A stretch of DNA of 64,000 bases from Gammaproteobacteria bacterium. GTDB lineage: Bacteria > Pseudomonadota > Gammaproteobacteria > Xanthomonadales > Wenzhouxiangellaceae. The translations under genes and the position numbers were made by a program. Shown here in pieces: positions 56,943 through 64,000 of the stretch. The number at the start of each line of letters is the position of its first letter. Positions within the stretch are counted from its first letter, which is position 1. Below the pieces are notes generated by a model. That model worked only from the letters and a program-made list of their open reading frames with translations. It did not search any database and was not told the origin of the DNA. The stretch spans positions 99,225 to 163,224 of the forward strand of contig JAHJQV010000027.1 of NCBI GenBank assembly GCA_018819105.1, read 5' to 3'.

Positions 56943-57363
56943 GCACTACTTCTTCGAGCGCATGTTATGCATCGCGAAACCCGACGTTGACCTGGAGGAT
57001 ATCAAGACCTGGCACGAGGCTGACGACAGCCGTTTCAGGATAACGGTAGAACTCGCAACCGACCCAGAATCCGAGCGCAATTGGCAAGTCACCCTTGATT
57101 TGAGAACCAGCGACGACCACCCGATGCCGTCACCCTATGAACTTCACTTCACGGCGATCGGATTTTTCATTGTCGACGCCAACTTCGAACACGACAATAT
57201 TGAACACTTGATACGAGTGAATGGTTCGTCGGTGCTCTACTCAGCGATGCGTGAATTGGTTTCACTGTTCACCTCACGCGCACCATGGGGAACCGTCATG
57301 CTGCCAACAATCAACTTCCGCTTGCTCTCAGCAGAGGGAGATAGTCACCATGTGGGCGAATGA
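56920..57363 (+). CDS. SecB-like chaperone of TAC module
   Basis: A 147-residue protein I assign to the SecB-like family from its C-terminal half: NGSSVLYSAMRELVSLFTSR (101-120) and LPTINF (128-133) match the conserved R-x-x-(L/I)-x-x-L-T-x-R and LPPINF blocks of SecB and of Rv1957 of Mycobacterium tuberculosis. The N-terminal beta-sheet part is divergent. The position right after higBA is the same as for Rv1955-Rv1956-Rv1957. It should bind and protect the antitoxin and could divert to phage proteins. This is not the housekeeping secB, which lies elsewhere in proteobacteria. Confidence 0.75.
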   Translation: MNSPLQLKHYFFERMLCIAKPDVDLEDIKTWHEADDSRFRITVELATDPESERNWQVTLDLRTSDDHPMPSPYELHFTAIGFFIVDANFEHDNIEHLIRVNGSSVLYSAMRELVSLFTSRAPWGTVMLPTINFRLLSAEGDSHHVGE

Positions 57364-57672
57364 GCCCGGCAAATGCAAAGACGCCTCACTCAGCCCCTGA
57401 TTTCTTACCATCGCGAGGCGGTTTGGAATGACGAAGCCAGCTACTCTCACTCCCCATATAGCGCATCTAGTAGGGTTGGCGGCACTGATAGAACTGAATC
57501 AACATTTCGGAAAAGACGCAGATCACAGCCAAATGCGCTAACTAATGAGATTCATTATGCTACATTATTACTCTAGCAATCTCACCGGCGATGTTATCAG
57601 CCAATCGAAATGGTCAACACCACCTCGAAATCGAGCAACTCTATTAATTCATAACATCGATATGTTCGGCTT
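57364..57672. other. Spacer between TAC module and SIR2 gene
   Basis: AT-rich compared with the core genome. It has no assigned gene. A 37-codon frame at 57428-57541, with a GGA just before its ATG, reads like coding sequence (MTKPATLTPHIAHLVGLAAL...) but is too short to identify and could be a fragment of a lost gene. The SIR2 promoter must lie in the AT-rich last 130 bp. Confidence 0.35.
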
Positions 57673-60600
57673 ATGAGATTTCACGCTAAAGGGCCAGCCA
57701 TACCCGACATCCTGCTGGAACGGCGTGACTCTGGTCGCGTCGTTTTCCTATGCGGCGCGGGAGTCTCTTTGTCATCAGGAATGCCTACATTTGTCGAACT
57801 CACTCAATACGTCATTGAATTCTTCGATCCTCCAGAAGACTCCGAGATCATCGAAGCTTTTCGGCCTTGGGAAAAAAATCAATCCGCTGCTAATGTACCT
57901 CTTGATCAAATTTTTAATCTTCTTCATCAAGAATACGGTAAGGACGAAGTTAACGCACTGGTAACGAAACGTTTGAGCTTATCTATTGAATCGAATGAGA
58001 TCGGGCATGAGCATGGTCTGATCAAACGAATTTCATCGAACCAAAGTGGCGTGCCTCAGATTGTAACCACGAATTTCGACTTACTGTTCGAAGCAGGCCC
58101 TGATGGCGAAAAGCTGGCCCACCATGTGCCTCCTGCTTTCCCAGACCTTAGTTTCGGATCGACGCTTGAGGGGATCACATACCTCCATGGGCGGCTAATG
58201 GAACCATCGTCTCAGCATCATCCGTACGTTCTGAGCAGCGCGGATTTTGGTCGGGCCTATCTGTCTGAAGGGTGGGCGACTAATTTTGTCAGGAAACTTC
58301 TCGAAAGTTACACCGTTGTTCTCGTGGGCTATCAGGCTGAAGATCCGCCCATCAAATATTTGCTTCAGGGACTTAACCATGACGGTCAATATGATCGGTC
58401 TCGGCTTTATGCATTCGACAAAGGGCCTCCCGAGAAAGTCGAAGCAAAATGGAATGATCGAGGCGTCACGGCCATAGCGTATTCTGACCATCCTCACCTT
58501 TGGAATACAATGGAAGCTTGGGCTAATCGAGCCGACGATCCACGTGGGTGGCGGAGATCAATTATTACAAAGAGTCAATACGACCCGAAAGGGCTTACTC
58601 CTCACGAGCGCGGCCAAGTTGCTCACATCCTTCGAACTGTGCAAGGAGCGCGTTTGTTCTCGGAGCTTGATCCAGTTCCGCATCCGGAATGGGTTTGTGT
58701 GATGGATACTGGTGTACGGTCTCTAGTGCCAAGCAACTGGTATGACTATGACGAAGAGCCTTTCGACCCAAGAGCCGAATATGGTTTAGATGATGACCTT
58801 AATGAAATAACTGAGGAGGAACGCGAACAGGGTATCAGCAATGACAATCTCCTTGTCTGGCGAGATGGCGATGACAATCCAGATGAGTTTCATCGCCTGG
58901 ATTGGCGACATGTCCAAGGTTTCGAGGCGGCCCCAATAAGGCTTGACCACCTCATCACTTGGATCAGCAACTCAATCGATAGCCCGACCCTTGCATGGTG
59001 GGCTGCTCGTCAAAATAGGCTGCATCCAAGGCTTCTACAACGAATTTCGTCGCAGATAAATGGTGCCGAAAATCTTCATGTGCGTGCCCGCTATATCTGG
59101 AGTGTTATCCTTGAACACCATCAGGACAGTCGCAATACTAAGCAGAATGTCGACTGGTTCAAATTTCAGAAACGTGTAAGTTTGGATGGTTGGACGGCCA
59201 GTGTACTGCGAGAATTTCGAAGGATAACAATGCCACGTGTGGTTATCAGTATATCGCTCGGATTGAGGGGTGTTAAACCTCCATCTTTGCCTTGGGAGGA
59301 TATTCGTTTCAGTGACCTTGGTCAGTTCGACGTTAAAATCATTGATCGACAAGGGATAAACTTAGAAGTGCCAGACGATATAGTACCGCAAGTGTTTAAG
59401 ATTCTGGGAGATCATCTAGAGACCGCCTCTGGACTCATGACGGATATCGAGACGGTCTATTTTCCGACCCCTACCTGTTATCGAAAACGCGAAATCGACG
59501 GCAAACCGCATACTACGGGAGAGACGGATTGTATGCTGTGGTTTGTCGAACTTATCGATCGAATGGCAACCCTGTTTCCAGAACAGCTACTTGCATTCGT
59601 AAAGCTCTGGCCAAACAACGATCGATTTTTCTTCAGCAAGCTGAAGCTGTATGCATTTAGCAAAATACACGCTTTCAACGCCAACCGTGTTGCTGATGAT
59701 ATATTGGCCTTTGATCAGGAATCGTTTTGGGACAGCAAGGTAGTTAGAGAGTTGCTATTCCTGCTTGTAGACCGATGGGAGGAATTCTCACAAATCAAAC
59801 GGAATCAACTCACTGATCGCATCCTTGCAGGTCCGGCTAAGCTTTCTTACTGGCCAGACGAGGATTTCCCAGTTATGCGCGATAAGTTAGCGGCTCGATA
59901 CGCCCGTTATCTTGAGCTAAATGGTTGTGTCATTACGCGGAATCGCAGCGAACGAATCGCCTCGATGGTTGCTGCCATTCATGAGTGGAGCGATGACTGG
60001 GCGACTTCGATAGTGACTGAACATGGCTCGCGCAGTGGCTTCATTAGAGTCGAGGAAACGCCTGAATCAGTCATGCATATTCCGGTGAAAGATGTCGTTT
60101 CCAGGGCGGAGAAAGACCTGAAGAACGACTTCGACAGCCTCACTGAAAAGCGGCCCTTCAAGGGTCTGGTGAAGATCAACCCACGAAAGGCACTGGCGGC
60201 GCTAACGATCGAAGGAAAAGCCGGTAACTATCCGCGTGCGCTTTGGTCGTCGATGATCAACGATCTACCTGAAGACATTTCGGCCAGGTTGCGAACTGTA
60301 TTTCTGCACCGATTGGCACGTCTGCCCGATGAGGTTGTCATCCAACTGCGTCATCCCTTGGGTCAATGGCTCAAGCAGAATTTGAGCATTGTCCTGGAGT
60401 TTAATGATGAACTTGGCTGGATAGTCTTTGATCATATCGTTGATGTCTTCCTGACCGGCGGCCCGAATGCTGCTGAGAGCGGCATAGGCAATTACCGTCA
60501 GGGCGGTAGAGTGATTGAGCAATCCAGGCGGACCTATCTGCATGCGTACACAGGGCCCATCGGCATGTCTTGTGAAGCACTTTTTTCTGCAGTGCCCGGA

Positions 60601-61482
60601 GAGCAGCAAGACGCAGCATCATTGATCCCAATCAAGATCAAGTCTCGCGTTGAGCGACTATTGGCAGCACCAGGTGAGGGGGCTGATCATGCGGTATCTA
60701 TTACAATGAGAAAATTGAGTTGGCTAATGTACGTCGATCCTGAATGGACTCAAAATCTTCTCATTCCGATGTTATCTTTTGATCATCCGTTTTCGGAACC
60801 AGCCTGGAATGGGTTCCTTCATAATAGGCAAGCACCGCAGCCTCCTTTAAAAAAAATTATCAAGCCACTCTTGCTTCATTTATTCCCTTGGATCGAAGAA
60901 CAATCTTGGAAGCGTGACCTATCAGAAATTGCTGCCTCGTGGCTGGGAACTATGAGAGTGTCCAGACCAGATATGCCCGATGGATTAACGCGAAAAGAAA
61001 TACGTTCAGTACTTCGCGCCATGTCAGATGACACTCGTTGCCAGTTCATTTTTTTATTGGGTAGATTGGGACAGGATAATACGGATGGTTGGTCAAGGTA
61101 CGTCATACCCCTTATCAACGATGACTGGCCAAGAGAACGTCGGTTCAGGACATTTGCATCAACGAAGGCTTGGGTTGGCTTGCTAGACGACACCGGCAGT
61201 AGTTTTCCAGCAGTATATGAAGCAGTGAAATCTTTCTTGATACCGTTAGATACTAATGAGCATTTGTACTACCGCTTCACCCGAGAGATCAATAACGTGC
61301 AATCACTCTCGGCGCAGTTCCCAGAAACCACCCTTGATTTGATGAGTAGGGTTACTCCCTCATACTCTGCCCGTCCTCCATATGAGTTACCGATGGTATT
61401 AGCAGTGATTGCAGAATCTGACCCTTCTCTAATTTCTGATTCACGTTATGTGCGCCTTATTGACTTTGTTGAACTTAGCTAG
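57673..61482 (+). CDS. Large SIR2-domain protein, candidate NADase defence effector
   Basis: A 1269-residue protein. The N-terminal ~290 residues are a SIR2-like NAD-binding domain: VVFLCGAGVSLSSGMPTF (GAG at 28-30), QIVTTNFDLLFE (Asn134), ITYLHGRL (His172) and VVLVGYQAEDPPIKYLL (217-232). The remaining ~980 residues have no P-loop, no nuclease motif and no transmembrane helix. They are rich in helices and aromatics (e.g. FPEQLLAFVKLWPNNDRFFFSKLKLYAF) and presumably sense infection. Comparable architectures (DSR-type and related SIR2 proteins) deplete NAD during phage attack. The base composition is clearly more AT-rich than core genes, a sign of transfer. No good ribosome site precedes the ATG. 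Confidence 0.8.
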   Translation: MRFHAKGPAIPDILLERRDSGRVVFLCGAGVSLSSGMPTFVELTQYVIEFFDPPEDSEIIEAFRPWEKNQSAANVPLDQIFNLLHQEYGKDEVNALVTKRLSLSIESNEIGHEHGLIKRISSNQSGVPQIVTTNFDLLFEAGPDGEKLAHHVPPAFPDLSFGSTLEGITYLHGRLMEPSSQHHPYVLSSADFGRAYLSEGWATNFVRKLLESYTVVLVGYQAEDPPIKYLLQGLNHDGQYDRSRLYAFDKGPPEKVEAKWNDRGVTAIAYSDHPHLWNTMEAWANRADDPRGWRRSIITKSQYDPKGLTPHERGQVAHILRTVQGARLFSELDPVPHPEWVCVMDTGVRSLVPSNWYDYDEEPFDPRAEYGLDDDLNEITEEEREQGISNDNLLVWRDGDDNPDEFHRLDWRHVQGFEAAPIRLDHLITWISNSIDSPTLAWWAARQNRLHPRLLQRISSQINGAENLHVRARYIWSVILEHHQDSRNTKQNVDWFKFQKRVSLDGWTASVLREFRRITMPRVVISISLGLRGVKPPSLPWEDIRFSDLGQFDVKIIDRQGINLEVPDDIVPQVFKILGDHLETASGLMTDIETVYFPTPTCYRKREIDGKPHTTGETDCMLWFVELIDRMATLFPEQLLAFVKLWPNNDRFFFSKLKLYAFSKIHAFNANRVADDILAFDQESFWDSKVVRELLFLLVDRWEEFSQIKRNQLTDRILAGPAKLSYWPDEDFPVMRDKLAARYARYLELNGCVITRNRSERIASMVAAIHEWSDDWATSIVTEHGSRSGFIRVEETPESVMHIPVKDVVSRAEKDLKNDFDSLTEKRPFKGLVKINPRKALAALTIEGKAGNYPRALWSSMINDLPEDISARLRTVFLHRLARLPDEVVIQLRHPLGQWLKQNLSIVLEFNDELGWIVFDHIVDVFLTGGPNAAESGIGNYRQGGRVIEQSRRTYLHAYTGPIGMSCEALFSAVPGEQQDAASLIPIKIKSRVERLLAAPGEGADHAVSITMRKLSWLMYVDPEWTQNLLIPMLSFDHPFSEPAWNGFLHNRQAPQPPLKKIIKPLLLHLFPWIEEQSWKRDLSEIAASWLGTMRVSRPDMPDGLTRKEIRSVLRAMSDDTRCQFIFLLGRLGQDNTDGWSRYVIPLINDDWPRERRFRTFASTKAWVGLLDDTGSSFPAVYEAVKSFLIPLDTNEHLYYRFTREINNVQSLSAQFPETTLDLMSRVTPSYSARPPYELPMVLAVIAESDPSLISDSRYVRLIDFVELS

Positions 61483-61617
61483 GTGTTAGTATCTCGAACG
61501 GTATTATTGTATAACGATGAGTACATACAAGACCTCGTGTCGCGTAACGCTTTTAAGCTTGAATTGTGGGTGCCCGACACCTTTAATTTCAGATACCGAG
61601 ATCTCTTGGACATCTGC

Positions 61618-61761
61618 CTACAAGCAACCTTCTACTGCCTCATAAATATTGCTCAATAATTCGTCGAAGGTTTCACCTTGAGTTGCACACCCAGGTATGG
61701 AAGGAACTTCTGTCCAGTAACCGCCTTCCTCAGCTTCGTGTACTACAACTTTCAGTTTCAT
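61618..61761 (-). pseudogene. hicB: Truncated orphan HicB-type antitoxin
   Basis: A 47-codon frame, MKLKVVVHEAEEGGYWTEVP then SIPGCATQGETFDELLSNIYEAVEGCL, is the typical N-terminal part of short HicB antitoxins. A TAG follows EGCL, yet the frame continues downstream with ADVQEISVSEI, which looks like the usual family C-terminus, so the stop is probably a nonsense mutation. No hicA toxin lies on either side. AAAGAGGAAA precedes the ATG, and the gene starts about 20 bp after the attC at 61783-61851, as the next cassette in the array. Confidence 0.65.
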
Positions 61762-61782
61762 GACATTTCCTCTTTGTTGAGC

Positions 61783-61851
61783 ACATAACGTTGAGCTAAC
61801 AGTCGGAGGCAAGCGAAGCTTGCCGGAGTCCTGTTGAGCGCCATGTTAGCT
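61783..61851 (-). other. Integron attC site
   Basis: On the minus strand the site starts with AGCTAAC (plus 61845-61851), which contains the TAA stop of the upstream cassette gene, and ends with CGTTATGT (plus 61783-61790). Inner arms GCTCAACAGGACTCCGGC and GCCTCCGACTGTTAGC pair with one or two bulged bases around a CAAGC-TTC-GCTTG centre. Size (69 bp), symmetry and bulge fit attC. Confidence 0.85.
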
Positions 61852-62316
61852 GTTTAGGTGCTTGGCCAACAGCCAGATTCGCTTTCTTATGTTGTGAACC
61901 CGAACACTCCATCTGTACTTGGTGCTGGTACTCGTATGGGGATACTTGACTCGAATGTCTTTAATCTTCTTGTAGATGGAAAAGATCAGTTCTTGGGTTT
62001 CTCTGCCCTGCCACGGCTCAAGTTTAGTTGAATTCAGCGAAGGCATGGTTGCGATTTTCTTTTTCTTTAGGGAGTTAAAGTTGAAGCCCTCCGCCAACAA
62101 TCTGTCGAACTCTAATATTTGTAGTTCACCGACGACGTCCGTTAACGAAACATCATCCTCAGCGACTAGATCCAGATATCTGAGGTTATTCTCGAGTTCA
62201 TTGAGCAACGCTCGGCTGTCGCCAGTGCTCTTCTTGCGCCAGGCTGCTAAGGCTTTCGAAGCCCCTCCCGCCATCGCTAGCGACTTGAGTGCGGTTGGTA
62301 TAGTTATTTCTGCCAC
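61846..62316 (-). CDS. Cassette-borne protein of unknown function
   Basis: A 156-residue protein I do not recognise. It starts with GTG at 62316, preceded by GGAAAGG, and its TAA stop lies inside the first core of the attC at 61783-61851. The N-terminal half is helical with acidic stretches (LLNELENNLRYLDLVAEDDVSLTDVVGELQ). The C-terminal half is basic with aromatic residues (FSIYKKIKDIRVKYPH, YRWSVRVHNIRKRIWLLAKHL), suggestive of nucleic-acid or membrane contact. The complete cassette structure (start just after one attC, stop inside the next) makes a real gene likely. Confidence 0.75.
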   Translation of the reverse strand: MAEITIPTALKSLAMAGGASKALAAWRKKSTGDSRALLNELENNLRYLDLVAEDDVSLTDVVGELQILEFDRLLAEGFNFNSLKKKKIATMPSLNSTKLEPWQGRETQELIFSIYKKIKDIRVKYPHTSTSTKYRWSVRVHNIRKRIWLLAKHLNS

Positions 62317-62332
62317 TAACCTTTCCTCGAAC

Positions 62333-62431
62333 AGCTAACGCCTGAGCTCAGGTGCGTTTGAGGCGTCGCGTGCTTTTGCGACAGCAAAAGTGCGTGGCGG
62401 GTCAAACGTCACCTGCAGCGATTTGTTAGCT
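62333..62431 (-). other. Integron attC site
   Basis: Both outer cores are identical (AGCTAAC at plus 62333-62339 as complement, GTTAGCT at 62425-62431). The inner arms GCAGGTGACGTTTGA and TCAAACGCACCTGA pair with one extra A, the bulge typical of attC, and a long central stem (CGCACTTTTGC/GCAAAAGCACGCG) completes a near-perfect hairpin of 99 bp. The TAA of the Mrr-type gene lies in the first core. This is the clearest attC in the window. Confidence 0.93.
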
Positions 62432-63337
62432 GCCATTTCCACCATGCCTTACAGACTGAAGCCACTTCACCATTGAATCAAAATCTTTGCCGTCCACAGT
62501 CGCTTCAGTGGCAATGAACTTCTTTGCTCCCGAAGTAAAACTAGATGTTGTCACAACAACTCCCATCGATGCTCTTGTTGGGCCATGAGTAATCGTTCCA
62601 AGCAGCGATCGCATTATGTCGAGGCCAATTTTGTTGTTTTGACTATAGCGCTTACATTCAAACGCCATGATGATGGGAATGTCATTAACCCGCTTCGTGG
62701 CAACGACGTCCCGGCCACCATCGCCGCTTCTAGGGGTAAGCTGGATGCCTTGAAACCCCAGTCGATCCAGTAGCTCTGCGGTTAACTCCTCAAACTCCCG
62801 TGGACTGAGGCCGCGAATAAGTTCGGGATTTTCACTAAGTGCCTCAAACACTTTGGCCGGGAAGTGGCCGACCTGAATAATGCGAGATTCAACCTCGCGC
62901 CTAGTATCTAGCGCTTCCTCAGCATCCTGCGACTCGTAGTCATCGTGAGCAGGTTCATCTGAGCTAAAAACCTCTGAGGAGTATTCAAACTCCCCTAGAA
63001 AACGCTTCGCGGCCGTTAGTTCATCAATAACATGCTGTACGTGATCTGGGACCGCGAACTGATCGAAAGTGTTTGCGAGAACTGAGGCTGCCGACGAAGC
63101 GCCAAGCACTTGATTCAGAACTTCCTGCGCAGATGATGAGCGATGATCAAACAATAGATCAGCGCCCGTCATGACCCGATAAGACTGAGCCAAATTTGCA
63201 GCATCTGCTATCGCAAGTTCTTGAGCATGCCGAGAAATTTCGTCGACGCTTGAACCAAGCGCCAGATCTAGGAGGTGGCCTATACGCTCAGCCTCAAGAC
63301 CCTTCCAAATCTCGACTTCGGGACGAACGAGCGACAA
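62426..63337 (-). CDS. Mrr-type restriction endonuclease in integron cassette
   Basis: A 303-residue reading (from a TTG at 63337) with a C-terminal Mrr-cat PD-(D/E)XK nuclease: LSPREFEELTAELLDRLGFQGIQLTPRSGDGGRD (Glu182, Asp210) and IIMAFECKRYSQ (Glu227, Lys229). The N-terminal ~175 residues are helical without assignment. Mrr-like enzymes usually cut methylated foreign DNA. TTG is probably not the true start: the codons immediately upstream in the +1 frame (63338-63435) encode a fitting N-terminus, so the gene appears split by a one-base frameshift. Its stop lies in the attC at 62333-62431. Confidence 0.8.
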   Translation of the reverse strand: MSLVRPEVEIWKGLEAERIGHLLDLALGSSVDEISRHAQELAIADAANLAQSYRVMTGADLLFDHRSSSAQEVLNQVLGASSAASVLANTFDQFAVPDHVQHVIDELTAAKRFLGEFEYSSEVFSSDEPAHDDYESQDAEEALDTRREVESRIIQVGHFPAKVFEALSENPELIRGLSPREFEELTAELLDRLGFQGIQLTPRSGDGGRDVVATKRVNDIPIIMAFECKRYSQNNKIGLDIMRSLLGTITHGPTRASMGVVVTTSSFTSGAKKFIATEATVDGKDFDSMVKWLQSVRHGGNGS

Positions 63338-63435
63338 CGTACGTATGCCTGCCTGGCAATATCCGCAGCCCTCGCATACTCAGAAAACGTATCGATACCA
63401 AGAATTTGGCGCCGGATTTTCTCGAACTCATCCAT
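63338..63435 (-). pseudogene. Frame-shifted N-terminus of the Mrr-type gene
   Basis: From an ATG at 63435 the minus strand encodes MDEFEKIRRQILGIDTFSEY then ARAADIARQAYVR before drifting into another frame and stopping at 63280. Joining it to the Mrr frame near 63338-63345 (a GTACGTTG stretch) gives a smooth single protein of about 336 residues. The ATG lies four bases after a GTTAGCT attC core, exactly where a cassette gene should start. It is either a real frameshift or a sequencing error. Confidence 0.6.
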
Positions 63436-63438
63436 GGC

Positions 63439-63445
63439 AGCTAAC
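63439..63445 (-). other. attC terminal core before the Mrr cassette
   Basis: GTTAGCT on the minus strand, preceded by AAGTTCAA, is the right-hand core of the attC belonging to the upstream cassette, identical to the core of the site at 62333-62431. The matching left arm is not clear, so this site is degenerate or its partner is divergent. Confidence 0.5.
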
Positions 63446-63859
63446 TTGAACTTAATAGGCAAATACGCCTGGTAAAGGATATTCGATCGGAAGTGACCAA
63501 TAATTTCGTTTTGACAGAGCTAAAACCACTCAAATCATTGAATTCAATAACCTTCATTTTAGGGCACACCGATATTATTCGTCGCCTCTGACGGATAACA
63601 TGCCGATTTCCTACAAGTTTACCCACCATCTTCTGGTGTCTCCCGATTGCATGCCCTCGTTAGAGTATGCATGAATTTGAGCGCGGAGGCAAATTGCTGA
63701 CTTGGGACGATACTCGGATCCCCTGTCCCATATATCGCAACCGGGAGGTTTGATTCCATTGTTGAAACTGAACCCATATCCTGATCCAACCACACATCAC
63801 AGCGAGGACCCGATAACATTTTCAGCTTTTTGTCATAGCCCTGGCATGAGAGTGGGTGC
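63446..63859. other. Non-coding or decayed cassette DNA
   Basis: AT-rich sequence with only short frames and no recognisable protein. It lies between a possible attC core and an insertion-element edge, so it is most easily read as a decayed cassette interrupted by that element. Confidence 0.35.
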
Positions 63860-63887
63860 CTAGGAGCCTGTCGGACTTAACACTGAT
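63860..63887. mobile_element. Probable insertion-element end with CTAG flank
   Basis: CTAG at 63860-63863 is followed by GAGCCTGTCGGACTTAACAC, which has the look of a terminal inverted repeat and lies 21 bp beyond the stop of an open frame leaving the window. CTAG flanks also bound the two MITEs at 32444-32896. The other end is outside the window. Confidence 0.4.
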
Positions 63888-64000
63888 CTACTGCAGAAAA
63901 TCCGGATTGGGCCAGATTCTCCGATCTTCATCGTTGCATAGGCTCACTATTCGCCTCAAAAGATCGAAAAATCTGACTCCAACCGGCTTTCCTTCGCTAC
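63888..64000 (-). CDS. C-terminal end of an open frame, possibly a transposase (partial)
   Basis: The last 37 codons of a minus-strand frame that enters from beyond position 64000: SEGKPVGVRFFDLLRRIVSL followed by CNDEDRRIWPNPDFLQ and TAG. The close position to a candidate terminal repeat suggests a transposase, but the fragment is too short for a family call. Confidence 0.35.
   Translation of the reverse strand, partial: SEGKPVGVRFFDLLRRIVSLCNDEDRRIWPNPDFLQ

Noticed and set aside
57373..57576. 67-codon plus-strand frame after the SecB-like gene
   Set aside because: No family likeness and no start signal.

Overview
The window looks like a chromosomal stretch of a moderately GC-rich gammaproteobacterium. 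The evidence is gene order: ndk-rlmN-pilW-rodZ-hisS-yfgM-bamB-der and thrS-infC-rpmI-rplT-pheS-pheT-ihfA-merR-tRNA are classical gammaproteobacterial blocks, with parE-parC and dnaE also present. I cannot fix the genus. A secreted protease ending in a DGFE-type tail hints at the Xanthomonadales/Wenzhouxiangella neighbourhood, which is only an inference.

Layout. 1-1800: accessory pocket with a broken copy of the 3' end of a cryptochrome-DASH gene, a YefM-YoeB toxin-antitoxin pair, an integron-type attC site and a small membrane-protein cassette. 1795-4193: cry-DASH and a PlsC-like acyltransferase. 4194-4732: 58-bp tandem hairpin repeats. 4733-10261: a secreted protein and metzincin protease operon, a catalase-peroxidase with a signal peptide, and a succinate-semialdehyde dehydrogenase. 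10584-16788: HAMP-type sensor, parE-parC, sulfotransferase. 16851-27489 (all minus): folD, a rhodanese-MoeB fusion, der, bamB, yfgM, hisS, rodZ, pilW, rlmN, ndk. 28053-32463: an amine/amino-acid oxidase-like flavoprotein, phhA-phhB, an Slp-like lipoprotein, a BtuF-like protein. 32448-32892: two adjacent MITE-like elements sharing a CTAG. 32975-38590: a glycan-type gene run (sulfotransferase, glycosyltransferase, UDP-sugar dehydrogenase, MmgE/PrpD, nucleotidyltransferase). 38619-47625: folE2, tRNA-Pro, the translation/IHF block and tRNA-Val. 47972-51523: dnaE.

51524-64000 is an accessory/defence region. A repeat-rich spacer with a 54-bp satellite precedes an MmeI-like single-chain restriction-modification enzyme. 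Then come a three-gene toxin-antitoxin-chaperone module (HigB, HigA, SecB-like) and a 1269-residue SIR2-domain protein. On the opposite strand follow integron cassettes with clear attC sites: an Mrr-type endonuclease with a probable frameshift, an unknown protein and a truncated HicB. The window ends in what looks like the edge of an insertion element.

The strongest candidates for little-described biology are the TAC module, the large SIR2 protein and the cassette array beside them. All three are plausible anti-phage functions by family, but nothing in the sequence alone proves that role here.
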